Shown here: one piece after another, positions 46,683-59,220 of the stretch | Layout of the letters: each line of letters begins with the position of its first letter | Position numbering within the stretch: position 1 is the first letter of the stretch | Assembly: GCF_000764305.2 (NCBI RefSeq) | Contig: NW_025934886.1 | Location: 188,953 to 252,952 of the forward strand | Source of the DNA: Hyalella azteca | Taxonomy: Eukaryota > Arthropoda > Malacostraca > Amphipoda > Hyalellidae | Direction of reading: 5' to 3' | Length of the DNA stretch: 64,000 nt | Made by a program: the position numbers and the translations under genes | Notes under the pieces: model-generated | Databases searched by the model: none | What the model saw: only the letters and a program-made list of their open reading frames with translations | Told to the model about the DNA's origin: nothing

Positions 46683-46814
46683 TGGAGCATGCAAGATGGT
46701 GCAACATGCCTCTTTGCAGAGACGTAGAGTAGCATCATGACATCATGGTGCTGCATGCAAAACTAGACCAACCAATAGAAGATATGTAGACATGCAAGAT
46801 TGGAGTCAGTGAGA

Positions 46815-46819
46815 AAAAA

Positions 46820-46850
<31 letters not shown>

Positions 46851-47480
46851 TAAAATAAAAATAATATTACTAAATAAATAAAACAAACTAGGTTTGACTC
46901 AATATTAGGGATCAGGCAATAGTGAGGGCCTATTCAATTATTGATTACAAGTTACATCTGAGCAACCACTCCACATTGCTGCAAGTAGTGCCGCAGGTAT
47001 GAGAAAATTTGATGACGCTGCTTGCTGGTGACACCCGCACCCAGGGCAGCTTGCAGACCCCAAGGAAGTCCCAGTGCAGTCACCACACTCATGAATAGTG
47101 CTCTTGGGCCAGTGAACTTAGTACAGCTTAATATGAAATGATCTATTGTGTCTCCCACGTGGCACACTGAGCAAAATCCAGTTGCTGCCATCCCAAATCT
47201 TGCACGGTGAGCACCTACACCGGCATGCCCAATGCGTAGCCGAGCTATAGCACATTGTAGTGGTCTAGGCAAGGAGCTGTAATCAATGTAAGTAATGCTA
47301 TCATCAAGGTTGTATCTAAATTGACCACAACCAGAGTTAGCTATTTGTGTTTGCCAGTATCCATGCCAATGTCTGCTGAAGGCCAGTGTTAACACTCGAA
47401 GAGACTCCTCAAAAGAGAGTATAGAGCAGGAGGACCTGTCAGCACTGTGTGCTNTCGTATGTGGCACAAGGTAGGGCATC
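46815..47480 (-). mobile_element. LINE ORF2 C-terminal fragment with (AAT)n tail
   Basis: A minus-strand frame of about 175 codons contains IARLRIGHAGVGAHRARFG and CSVCHVGDTIDHFILSC, the basic stretch and CCHC-like knuckle that close the ORF2 of several LINE clades. The stop near 46952 is followed by an AT-rich 3' segment and an (AAT)n/(AAAAT)n tail at 46815-46870. The copy is 5'-truncated near 47480. One undetermined base (N) lies at 47454. Confidence 0.78.
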
Positions 47481-47734
47481 CTCTAGCTACTAACTTGGGC
47501 AATTTAGCTTAGCGCTAATAATGTAGTCCTTTGTTTTAGAAGAGCAAATTGCTAGCAATTCTTAACAAATAAATGTCACTTTATTTTGAAACACATTTGT
47601 ACCCTGATCTGCCTTCAGCAAATTATTTCCCTGAACATGATACTGAAATTTACACCCCAATTATGTGAGCTCTAGTTGATCAATTGATACAATGTTTATG
47701 ATCCTGTATACTAATGATATTTTTCATGTGCACA

Positions 47735-47882
47735 CAGTTGCTGGGACTTCTGCACGGACTAAATTCCTGTGCAAACGTGGGATACTGGGACTTCTGGAAC
47801 AGCCAAATCCCCCTGCAGTCGTGGAGCTACATGGATGCGTCTCCAAAGCTCCAATAAGCATCAAACAAACAAACAAACAACT
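47735..47882 (+). repeat. Possible SINE 3' end with (CAAA)n tail
   Basis: A relatively GC-rich stretch ends in AATAAGCATC(AAAC)n, which looks like a SINE tail. The internal GGGACTTCTG motif occurs twice, 41 bp apart. No A or B box is seen. Confidence 0.3.
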
Positions 47883-48040
47883 GTCTCAACGACCCATTGA
47901 CCCAAGTCACAGTAGTGGCTAATTCTTCAAGCTGAAAACATCGAAATTTGATGTGAAATATATCTTGAGTGCAGATCTGTTCTAATTTATCTAACTGTAT
48001 GTCTAATGTATCGTATGATTTTATTTTTAAATTTCATGCA

Positions 48041-51000
48041 ATGATGGATACATCTGAAATGGATCTACAACTTGCTATCCAACTCCAAGAACAGTTTGAA
48101 GAAGAAATTAGACAACAAAGATCAAGTTCAAGCAGTAACTCTAATAATGTTTCTAATTCCAAATTAAATACCTCAAGTGAGTATAACTTTAGCATAAAAA
48201 TTACTAGATTGCTTAAGTCGCAAGTTTACCAGGAATTTAAAAGAAAACAGCCAGAATATTAACCATTTCTTAAGAATGAAAACGTTTCGGAGTCCAGCTC
48301 CATCATCAGTTCAAAAGTTTAAAACCTATAAGAAAATCAGAATCAATTAGAAAACTAAATTCACATCAAAGATAAAAACATAAATTGACAAAATAAAAAC
48401 AAATACACATAAAGAGACAGGCCTATCTATTTACAATTTCAAGGGGATACTGGATAGGAGCTGAAGCCTGAAGGCTGCATTTGAACCAGGTTTCTGTTTA
48501 AAAATGTACAGGTATTCTAAAATCCGTAGGTCAGTAACACCGGTCGTGTAAGCTAGAACTCTGAAATCACTATCAGACACCGGAACATTGCACTGCTCCG
48601 CATGGACGCGCACAGCTGAATGAGGAGGATGCGCAAGTATTGTTCCCGACTTCCCGTTCTAAAGCTTCTGCCCTTATGCTCTGCCAGCCTAGTGTAAAAA
48701 TTGCGAGATGTCATACCGACGTACGCTGATGTGCACTGCGCACAAGTGCACAACTGTATCTATATACTAGTAGTAGTTCCCGAATCCCGATTGTGACAGT
48801 AGGAACCTGATTTATTGTTCTTTTCCCTACTTTGGTAAAGCATCTGAGACTATGGCTAGGGAATAGAAAGATTTGATCAATAAATATCTTCCGAATGTAA
48901 ATCTGCAGGTGCTATTGGTGAATAACTTCAAAATCGGTTTGTTCTTAAAGTATAAAGATGCTCTCCCTCTTTTTATGCGTTCATCCCTAGTATATAGATA
49001 CAGTTGTATGCAGTGCGCATCAGCGTACGTCGGCACGGTATGACGTCTCGCAATTTTTACACTAGGCTGGTGGAGCTGCTGCACTGGAGCATAAGGGCAG
49101 AAGCTTTAGAACGGGAAAAATACTTGTGCATCCTCCTCATTCAGCTGTGCGCGTCCATGCCGAGCAGTGCAATGTTCCGGTATCTGATAGTGATTTCAGA
49201 GTTCTAGCTTACACGACCAGTGTTACTGACCTACGGATTTTAGAATCCCTGTACATTTTTAAACAGAAACTTGGTTTAAATGCAGCCTTCAGCTCCTATC
49301 CCCTTGAAATTGTAAATAGATAGGCCTATCTCCTTATGTGTATTTGTTTTTATTTTGTCAATTTATGTTTTTATCTTTGATGTGAATTTAGTTTTCTAAT
49401 TGATTCTGATTTTCTTATAGGTTTTGAACTTTTGAACTGACAATGGAGCTGGACTCCAAAACGTTTTCATTCTTAAGAAATGGTTAATATTCTGGCTGTT
49501 TTCTTTGCTTTTAAATTCCTAGTATAACTTTATTCTTACCAGTAAAGCAGGTAGTGCAAAAATTTCAAATTAATTTTTAAAACTCTAATCAGTTTTTCTT
49601 CTTTATATCTCATTGATAATTTACTGCATGGCAAGATTGAAACTTTCCTACATAGGTATGATTAAAATCATTTGGCTCCAAAGTAAAATTTTTTATACGT
49701 TTGGATTCTCATGCTCATGGCTCAATTGGGCCCTTTTTTTCATAATTGATAGGCCGTAATCCATGTAGCAGAAATTGTGCAGCTCTAAAAAATATTGGAA
49801 AGCTCTGTTCATAGCCCCAAAAAATAGCTAAACCCTATACTTAGAGTTTTTGACCAGCATAGAGTTTATTAGGCCCTTCCTCAAGTTCAAATGCAGAGAG
49901 TTTTTTAGACTCTCCCTCAAGTTCATTTTAGATAGGTACTATAAGTAGACCAGTAAAGTACCTATCATGGATACCAGCAGTATCATACATAAGAAATTGG
50001 TTTAAATCTTGGGTAAATGAGGCAATTAAAAATGAACAGATTCTAAAAAATCTCTGGTTTGTCACTATGACTGTTCAATTTTGAGTACTATAAGTAAGAT
50101 AACACTTCTAAAGAATCCAGTGTCTCCAATGTTACACATTTACAAAGAATTTCTAATTTATTTTCAAATACCTAAAAAAATTAATTCCTAATTTTTTTAT
50201 ATTAAGGAGTAGGCTGGAGAGGAGAAGGCGTGGAGAGTGTAAACTGTAAATAAACAAGCAATAAAAAAGTTGGGTAATGCTACTAATAACAATAAATATA
50301 AAGAGAAATAAAGTATTACCTAGTGTTTTGGGAGCTAACAATATTTGTGTAAAAATGGCCAAAATTACCATGCAATAAATATGACCTAGCAATACCCAAC
50401 AAAACAACCCTATTTACAGTACGGTATATTGAAATTATTCTCCATCTCCCCTATTATCCTCTTGGGTACTTTTATTTCATCAACCTATTACTTGCGTAGA
50501 CCTAAGTCACCTAATACTTCCACAAACCTTCTCTGGCTTCTCTGCACTCTCAATCTTGTCCCAATACCATCAAATGGAGTAATAAGGGACGGTTTTGAAC
50601 GTTTTTCCTTGATAACTTCTTATCATGAAACATTTCATAAACAAGTTTAAGCTCATTTTAAAGGTATTTGCAAGGGCTATTGTATGATATTCCAAAAATT
50701 CCATATGCTATTCGTAACTTTGTAAGATGCCAGATGCAAAATAAAAGCCTCCTGAACTAAGCCTGGGAATGGGGTAATTAGGGACACTTGAAATGAAACT
50801 AAATTTTAAAATGTTTGAAGCATGCAGATTGCAGAGTGTACTCATCTATTACTAACAGTACTCTGAAGTCCTCCTCTTCCTTTGTAGATGATTTAGATGT
50901 CTAAATAAATGACATTTTCTGTGATTTTTACATGTTTTCCATTTATTGATATGATATTACCTTATCCATACATTACTGTATTATTGATATTACCTAATCC

Positions 51001-54000
51001 ATGGACATGCCATTGAGCATTTACAACAACTTTGTCCACTGCAAGCTTCATATCAGCAGCCATGTAGCATTTCTTCTGTATCTGTAAGCTTACATGATAG
51101 CTTGTAATTCCACACCATTTTAATTTTAATTAAGTCAAGTGAATTCACTACATAACAATGAAAGATTGTAAAGAATATACCTGAAACACAAAGGAATATT
51201 TTTAGTGACAACCATCATATTTTTTATAGAAAAAGCATAGTTTAGGTTAATTACTTTTCATTCTATGTTGCCCGGTGAACAATTCTATCTATGACATTTT
51301 ATGCACAGTTTGGTAATGTCCAATGATGCACAAATTTCTTGTCAAATGAAATTTTTTTGCTGAGTGAAGTAAATGTAATCAAAATTTTTTGTTGTTATTG
51401 ATTTTTTGGTAACTGGAGCTTTTGCTAACCAAGGCTCTACTGTAAATGTGTTTTTAAGGGTGTCTTTTATTACCCCGGGGGGTGTCCCTTATTTCCCCGT
51501 CATGCAGAAATGGCTGCCATTTTTTTCTGAAATCAGTTATGCTAATTCTGTCAACCACATTTTTAAGCCATCTCCTGCATGCAACTTTTATGTAAGTAAA
51601 TTTTTTAATACTTTGAATTTTTTTTTTGCTACAGACCTTAGAAGGGGTACTTTTCCAAAATTTGTATTTCACACTTTTTTTAAGGATTTTTTTTAGAGGT
51701 AGTAAATGTTTGATTTCTTAACTTGCTTTATGCTACATAGTAAAAATGTTGAACTTTATACCATAAACTTTATGCCACTATTTTTTTGTTTCACAATGTT
51801 TTAATTAGTTTAGCTGCTACAACATTTCTATGAAATGTTGGAGGACTGTCCCTTATTACCCCACCCATCCCTTATTACCTTGTTTGATGGTATCTTGGAT
51901 CCTGTACCTGGCTCCTCTTTTCCCCTCTTCTTATTCCAAAAATTAATTTTAAAATGAATGTGTGATTCGTGACAGCTAGCAGATACAAAAGGCCTGATGT
52001 CTGCATATCTTTTCAGTGTCACCACAGTCCAAATCCAATCCTACTATAAAAAAGTTAAATTTTCAAAATTATTTATTCTGTCAATTGATTCATGCATTGT
52101 CTCCATCTTCATGCAAGTTGGCAAAATTTCAGATTGATTGGACAGGTAGAAGTGTGTTACAATCAATTATATGATTTGGAGCAGACAAAATTATTTTTTC
52201 AATTTTGTTAATAATTTAAAATTTTTAAATGTGTAAAATTATTTATCCTGTCAAGTGATTCAAGCATTATCTCCAATTTTATGCAAGTGCGCAAAATTTC
52301 AGATAGATTAAAGAGGTAGAAGTCTGTTAAATGTTATATAATTATAAAATTTAAAGCAGACAAACAAATAACAAGAAGTGAATTTAAAGAGAAGCAATGT
52401 GAAAAAAAAATTTTAATAAATATTAAATATACCTGAAACAGAGGGTAATATATATGTGACAACCATAATATATTTTGTAGAAAAAAAATCATAGTTTAGG
52501 ATAATTACATTTCATTCTATGTTGCCCGGTGCACAATTATGCCTATGACATTCTATGCTCAATTTTGTGATGACCAATGATGCATGAATTATTCGTCTAG
52601 TGATTTTTTTTGTCAACTGGAGCCTTTGATAACTGAGGTTCTACTGTAAATGCATTTTTAGGGGTGTCTTGTATTACCCCGGGGGAATGTTCCTTATTAC
52701 CCTGTCTTGTGGAAATGGCCACCATTTTGTTCTGGTTTGAGGTACAAAAATTCCATCGATGAAGCTTTAAAGCGGCCACCTGTCTACAACTTTATTTTCC
52801 AGCAAGATTTCTTAATATGGCAAATATTTTTTTATTACACTTCTTAGCAAAAGTAAAAAAGTAAAAAATATTACTTTTTAAACATTTTTTTAAAGATTTT
52901 TTTGAGCTAGTAAATGTATGACTTCTCAACTTCCTTTATGCTATATAGATAGGTAAAATGTTGAAGTTTATGCCACTATTTTTAGTTTTGCAGTATTTCA
53001 AATACTTTTGGTGGAGGACTGTCCCAATTTAGCTTGCCATCCCTTATTTTCCCATTTGACGGTATCTGGCTCTGTCTCTCCCTTTTAAAATACAACATTA
53101 TAAGATTGTTGTGCCATTCAAAGAACCATATCTTTATGAAACTAGGAATCATTTGAGTGAATTTGAAGTTTATTTTACAACCAGCATTGTATATGAAATG
53201 AGTGATCATTGTCTATCAGACTGTTGATTAATGTGCTGTCAAGAGGTTTTCTAACAGATTTTAGTTATTTTTTTTAGTGCTCCAAATAAAGTGAACTTTA
53301 TAATTGGTTGTACCTACTTTTTATTGAAAATTAGTTTTAATAAAAGTTTCTAGAGGCTGGTTTGAATAAAATTGGTAAAATTTTAATAAAATATTCATAA
53401 AACATTAAAAAAATAAATCATGTTATATATATTCAAAATATATGTAATAAAATGTATATGAAATGACATATGACTGTACTGATTTTTACTTGAATGCTTT
53501 TATACATCCTTAATTTCACAATAAATTTTCCAGATGGTTCTGACAGTGACAACACCAAACTTACCGTATCATTGGTGGACCCAGTGTGGGAGTTGGTTGA
53601 TCCAGCTCCTGATGTTCACGCACTCTTCTGCACCTACAATGATCAGTTTTTCTGGGGCCAATTACACACTGTGTCAGTCTCGTGGAGCCCTCGGATGACA
53701 GTGTAAGTTTCAGCTTAGTTTTTCATGAATTATCATAGGTACCAAAATTAGACATATATAATAATGTTGTTTCTCACTATGTGTATTTTTCTATTATATT
53801 GATATAGTATATGTTTCTATTCCGTTATGGTGAGTAAAACTAAAGGTTTCAGCTGTGATAAGAAAAGACAGGATTTTTTATATTTAAAGATGCACAGAAT
53901 TGGTTCATTAAATCAGTTTTGAGTTTTGAATGAATTAAATCAACACATTTCATTTAATTCATTCATGTTATTGTATTGAAGTTAAGAAGTGTTGAACTGT

Positions 54001-57000
54001 TGAATAATACCTATCTATTTTTCATGCAGTGGAAAATTTTTATGCATATTACATGATTTACTGGACAAGGCAACCACAGACATTAAATTGTAGTCAATTA
54101 TATACTATTTAAATGACCTGCAGCAATTGACCAATATGAGCATATATAAAATGAATTAATACAATTTTAAAGATTAATTCTTTATATAATTCACTGAATG
54201 CATGAATCAAAGTGAACAGGAATTTAAGGTATTTTCAAATGTATAGTATTAATAAATTTTAAGGGTATCTTCCTTGTATTAAGAGTCTTTATTTCAGAAG
54301 TAATTAATTGTATCAATTGTGCAGATGTGCTGGAGTGTGCAGCTACGAGGGCAGGGGAGGGCTCTGCTCCATCCGTCTCTCCGTGCCTCTCCTCAAACTG
54401 CGGCCCCGCAGTGACCTTGTTGAGACGCTCCTGGTGAGGACTTGGTATATCATTAGTCTTCTGGAATTGCAAGTTTTATAACATTAGTCTTCTTCTTGCA
54501 ATAATCAGCTGCTTTTAATAATGAACTACTTGCTATAATACTGCTCGTAACACTAAACTAAGCCGGTGTGTGCAGCACGAGATGATCCACGCGTACCTCT
54601 TCGTGACAGCCAACAACAGGGACAGGGAAGGCCACGGTCCTGAGTTCCACAAGCACATGCACCGCATCAACGCCAAGGCTCGCACCAGAATTTCTGTGAG
54701 TTTTGTCACTAGATTCTTGCATGGGGGAGCGAAACTTGCATAAAAGTGAAAATTTGTCATCAATGATGCTTTAGTTTTCACAATAATGTCACTGAAATCA
54801 ACATTCACAGTGAAATACCAGTAATTTGAGCAACTTGATTCGTGTATGGGGTGTATATAACGTAGAAGGGAAAATTTGTTATCAAATTGAAACATTACCA
54901 CCAATATTGTTAAAATTCAGCTAATATTTTAATGCATTTATATTGCTCTGTGAAAGTTTTTTTATATCATTATAAAATTTTCCTGAACATACTCCCCTTT
55001 GTAATTGTGACCTCAAGAGTTGTGTTCTTGCAAAAGCTTGGATTAAATACTAACAGCATTAATATTGTTAGATAGTATAAAGTATTATGAAATATTTTAA
55101 CTTGTGTTGTACATCTGTTTTAACTTATGTCTGGGAATGTTTTTATTGATGCCAGTTAAACTTAGAGCAATTTTTCTGAACAGTTAGGTTCAAATTTGAA
55201 TTATCCTCTGTGGCTAGAAAAGAACTACTTCTTACAGTGTTATTGAAAAACTGTGAAAACATCGAATAATTTGACGGGATTATTTGCCGTTTCAAAGATG
55301 CCTGTAAAATTGACATCACTTCAACTATCATTACTTTGAGAGTCCAATGTAAAATTTTATCATTCTTAATGGCAAGGATAAAAGTTTTTTTTATCTATAT
55401 GACCCCAAAATATTGTGAATTGTATTACTGTTTTACCACGTATTATACGATGAGGTTGGCATAGAAGTTTAGCATTCTTCACGGCCAATATGCAAAGTTA
55501 ATTAATCATATCAGTTAAGCAAAAAGTACTTTCTAATTCTTATCACAGTAGAAACAAGTAACTATAATGAACAGTACAAGTAACAAGTAACTATAATGAA
55601 GTACATGGCAGGTATACCATTCATTCCACGACGAGGTTGCCGTGTACAGGCAGCATGTGTGGCAGTGCAGCGGACCTTGTCGTCACCGCCGGCCTTACTA
55701 CGGTCTTGTGAAGCGCTCCATGAACAGGGCACCGGGGCCTTATGATAGGTTGGTACCATATATTGATGGGTTGGTATGACATTATGATAGGTCAGTACCA
55801 CATTATGATGGGTTAGTATGACATTATGATGGGTTAGTGTGACATTATGATAGGTTGGTACCACATTATGATGGGTTAGTGTGACATTATGATAGGTTGG
55901 TACCACATTATGATGGGTTAGTGTGACATTATGATAGGTCAGTACCACATTATGATGGGTTAGTATGACATTATGATGGGTTAGTGTGACATTATGATAG
56001 GTTGGTACCACATTATGATGGGTTAGTATGACATTATGATAGGTTAGTGTGACATTATGATAGGTTGGTACCACATTATGATGGGTTAGTATGACATTAT
56101 GATAGGTTAGTGTGACATTATGATAGGTTGGTACCACATTATGATGGGTTAGTATGACATTATGATAGGTTAGTGTGACATTATGATAGGTTGGTACCAC
56201 ATTATGATGGGTTAGTATGACATTATGATAGGTTAGTGTGACATTATGATAGGTTGGTACCACATTATGATGGGTTAGTATGACATTATGATAGGTTAGT
56301 GTGACATTATGATAGGTTGGTACCACATTATGATGGGTTAGTATGACATTATGATAGGTAAGTTGGGTTGTCATGATAAGTCAGTATGACATAATGATAG
56401 GTAAGCTGGGTCGTCATGATAGGTCAGTATGACATAATGATAGGTAAGTTGGGTCGTCATGATAGGTCAGTATGACATTATGATAGCTAGGTTAGGTCGT
56501 CATGATAGGTCAGTATGACATAATGATGGGTAAGTTGGGTCGACATGATAGGTCAGTATGACATAATGATAGGTAAGTTGGGTCGTCATGATAGGTCAGT
56601 CGGGACCTAATAGGTACAATCTAACGATATGTTAGTACGTCCCAATTATAGGTCAAATTAACGCTAGGCTGCCAGTTAAGGCGAAGTATTAAGGTCGGTT
56701 GGGAGCCAAGCGAGTTGTCTTCTTGCACAAGCTTTGACTCACACTTACAAAAATGATCCAGAAATCATGTTTTTTGTTGGAATATTGCAGCCATCATAAC
56801 TTGATTAATGAGTATGAATTTATTTATAAATCGACACTAATTGTTTTATTGGTATTTTCCTGTATGTGTTTCTTTGTAATCAAGTAACAATTCCCAATCC
56901 CTTGTTGCTGTAATAAATCTCTTTTAGTATAGAGATTATTTTCAGTTTTATTTTATTTGATTTAATCTAATCTCAATTGGTTCTGATATATGGCAGGTGG

Positions 57001-59220
57001 TGGGCAAATCACCAGCGCTCGTGTGGCGGCAGCTATACTAAAATTCGAGAGCCTGAAGGTTACGCAAATAAAGGCGTCAAGCGGAAAGCAACAGATTCAT
57101 TGAATGGTAAATAAAATATTTCAGTTTTGTTGCAGAACGTATAAATGACGCATAGTAACATTCTGTTTATTGACATAGTTTGGCATGGTTAAATTCTGTC
57201 ATACAAAGTAATTTTCCATAGTAGCGTTTGATTAAATGACGTAAGCTTGCATATTTGTGTTGTGTTTATAAAGATAATTTTGCATAGTTACGTTCTGGTT
57301 AACTAGGTAATATTGTATGGTAAAATTCTGTCTCGTAGGATAATTTTTCATGTTATCGCTGTGCTGAATAAAGTAATCGTGCATGTTAACATTCTGAAAA
57401 TAATTTCTCTCATGGTAACGCTGTGTTGAATAAAGTAATCGTGCATGTTAACATTCTGAAAATAATTTCTCTCATGGTAATATCCTGTTTATGTTGTTCC
57501 AGAAAGTGAAGTGAAACGCAACGCCAAAGCCCCCCTCCCTGCTGCCGACATTCGCCAGTATTTTACTGGCGCTGGAAAATCTTTGACTGTGGCCTCTGGT
57601 GTCACTCGCAAGCTCCCATCCACTGATGCAAAAATGCCTTCAACAAGCAGCGTGAAAATGCCCAAAGATGATCACTTAGCCGCTGGTAATTTAGGAAAAT
57701 CCCAAGCCAAACTGCCGAATTCAGATCAATTTACCGCCAACAAAAACATTCGAGGATTTAGTTCGACTGCATCTGGTGTCGTCAAGTCAGTCGAGGTTGG
57801 GAACGCTTCAAGGTCCAAAATAGTGGGCTTTGACAAAGGTTTAAATAAGAACTCTAATGCTCAAAAAAATATTGCCGGGAAAAGTTTGGGTGCAAGTTTT
57901 ACTGATAAAAAATCTGGTGGAGGGCTTACTTTCGGTAGTGGAGGTACGTTTGTGTTGAACCCAAGAACAACCACCACGACCACCGACAGAAAAGAAGCTG
58001 AAGAAGTGAAGGCCAGGAACTTGGGCAACGGGTTGGCTGTTAGTAGTACTGGAACAGGATTCAAATTATCAAATGGCAATGTAGAAAGCACGGTTCCCGA
58101 ATCTGGTCGGCCTGTGTCCAGACTTTTATTGGAATATGACGCTAGAATGGCTGCGCACAACGCGCTAAGAGAATCAAATACTAGAGCTATTGCAAGCAAA
58201 AAAGGAAACCAAGGTGACCCTAGGACTTCTAGTTCTCGTGGTTGTAGTGCACAACTTCCTACACAGGGCAACTGTACAACTCCATCTGAAATTTCCGAGA
58301 ACAAATTTTCCAAATCTTCTAAGTATTCTTTAAGCGATAGTGATGAAGATTGTGATACAACGAAAACGTGTCCGTTATGTCAAGCTTCTATTTCATCGAA
58401 TGAATTCATATCTCACATTTCTGTGTGTATGGGAGATTGGGGTGAGTCGGAGAATTTGTTAGTTGAAGATTTGCCTCTCGTGTCAGCTCTCAGCGATCTC
58501 GATGCTCGAGAAATTAATATGAACGAAACCTTTGAAGATCATAAGTCCACTTCTGGCGATAATGAATGTAATGAACCGATAACTAATATTCCGACGGAAT
58601 CACACAAAAATATCACTTCTGCAACCACCAAAAAAATTAGAGAGTCCCATTTAACTGGAGCGAACTCAGTCAGCACGCAGAAGATTGTGGATAGCAGCAA
58701 GCCTTTAAGAAATATCGCCAGTCGAGACGTTGTTAAACGCAATTCCTCGAATGACTTAACTCACGACGAAGATTTCGTCTGTGTATCAGACTCTGACGAC
58801 GAATTTGACGTCAGGTACTGGGAGAGGCCGGTGATGTCAGTAGTGCAGTTGTCAGGAAATTTAGCTATACTTGACATAGCCACACGAGACGCAGCCACAC
58901 TTAATATTGCGACAACTTTGCCTGCTGGGACGCATTCCAATGCAAAAACCACGGCTTCTAATTACTTGGGAACTGAAATTACTTCGGGCCCTGGGACTAG
59001 CATGGACCCTTTTGGCGGGCCAAGAGCTGGGGTAAGTAGCGGGAGCGGCATTTCTGGGGCAGGTGCCTCGCTTGTTGACGGTCTTGAAAATCGTGACTTC
59101 GAGACCTGCATGAAGAAAAAGGATGTAGGATCTGCTGCTAAGTATCCTTGTCCTGTATGTGGAGAGTTATTCACAGAAGATTACATCACCAATACTCATA
59201 TTGATACTCATTTCGGTTGA
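48041..59220 (+). CDS. SPRTN: SPRTN (Spartan/DVC1) DNA-protein crosslink protease, seven exons
   Basis: Exons 48041-48176, 53534-53702, 54325-54433, 54576-54695, 55612-55748, 56997-57106 and 57503-59220 agree in phase and sum to 2499 nt, 832 residues. The N terminus MDLQLAIQLQEQFEEE matches the family helix. The SprT domain follows: DPVWELVDPAPDVHALF, FFWGQL, CSYEGRGGLCSIRLS, then the zinc-protease motif HEMIH (139-143) with third ligand His158 in DREGHGPEF. A zinc-ribbon part has CSGPC and HQRSCGG. SPRTN cleaves proteins crosslinked to DNA at replication forks. The long last exon has a degenerate PIP box (AADIRQYF, about 274-281, Gln missing), an SHP-like stretch (TFGSGGTFVLN), a UBZ4 finger C-x2-C-x11-H-x3-C near 550, a SIM-like FVCVSDSDDEF and a terminal C-x2-C-x12-H-x3-H finger. 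It is much longer than the human protein (489). Confidence 0.95.
48180..49532. mobile_element. Inverted dimer of Penelope-like element 3' ends with 12-bp target duplication
   Basis: Two arms of about 500-560 bp, 48230-48775 (minus) and 48985-49520 (plus), are near-identical reverse complements around a spacer of about 210 bp. Each encodes a decayed GIY-YIG endonuclease C-terminus, with YVGMTSRNFYTRLAEHKG, then HAEQCNVPVSDSDFRVLAYT and LRILE.LYIFKQK, as in Penelope-like retroelements. No reverse transcriptase is left. Direct repeats AGTATAACTTTA at 48180-48191 and 49521-49532 flank the whole. The left arm carries about 40 extra bases next to the target repeat. The element sits in SPRTN intron 1, starting within the donor region. 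Confidence 0.85.
49885..50080 (+). repeat. Dispersed repeat family R3, copy c
   Basis: Contains GACTCTCCCTCAAGTTCATTT, CATGGATACCAGCAGTATC, ATACATAAGAAATTGGTTTA and AATGAACAGATTC, collinear with 33186-33385 and with the reverse complement of 43735-43905. Confidence 0.7.
50555..53090. repeat. Nested duplicated repeat units in SPRTN intron 1
   Basis: Bases 51173-51910 and 52425-53065 are diverged direct copies about 1.2 kb apart, sharing CATTCTATGTTGCCCGGTG, AACTGGAGC, TCTACTGTAAATG, a TATTACCCCGGGGG motif and GGAGGACTGTCCC. Each ends with ATCCCTTATT...TTTGATGGTAT, and the reverse complement of that end occurs at 50566-50592. Two shorter tandem copies (52063-52195 and 52238-52365; AAAATTTCAGATTGATT type) lie between. 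No transposase is visible. Confidence 0.65.
55741..56635 (+). repeat. 21-bp minisatellite starting at the SPRTN exon 5 donor
   Basis: The unit is near TTATGATAGGTTAGTGTGACA. Three variants ending TACCACA, TATGACA and TGTGACA alternate, giving a 63-bp higher-order repeat from about 55985 to 56345. From 56345 on, the units change to a period of about 43 bp with GATAGGTAAGTTGGGTCGTC. The first unit's TATGATAG is the last coding sequence of exon 5 and its GT is the donor. The antisense frame is open for about 200 codons of YHNV repeats only because 21 is a multiple of three. Confidence 0.92.
57375..57480 (+). repeat. 60-bp tandem duplication in SPRTN intron 6
   Basis: The block around GTAATCGTGCATGTTAACAT followed by TCTGAAAATAATTTCTCTCA is present twice, about 60 bp apart (57371-57424 and 57431-57484). 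Confidence 0.8.

Noticed and set aside
46335..46727. 130-codon plus-strand frame
   Set aside because: It runs through a tandem duplication and A-rich microsatellites and has no conserved motif or splice sites.
55562..56374. Minus-strand 270-codon frame of YHNV repeats
   Set aside because: Antisense to the 21-bp minisatellite and to SPRTN exon 5. The frame is open only because the repeat period is a multiple of three.
57861..58313. Minus-strand 150-codon frame
   Set aside because: Antisense shadow of the SPRTN last exon.
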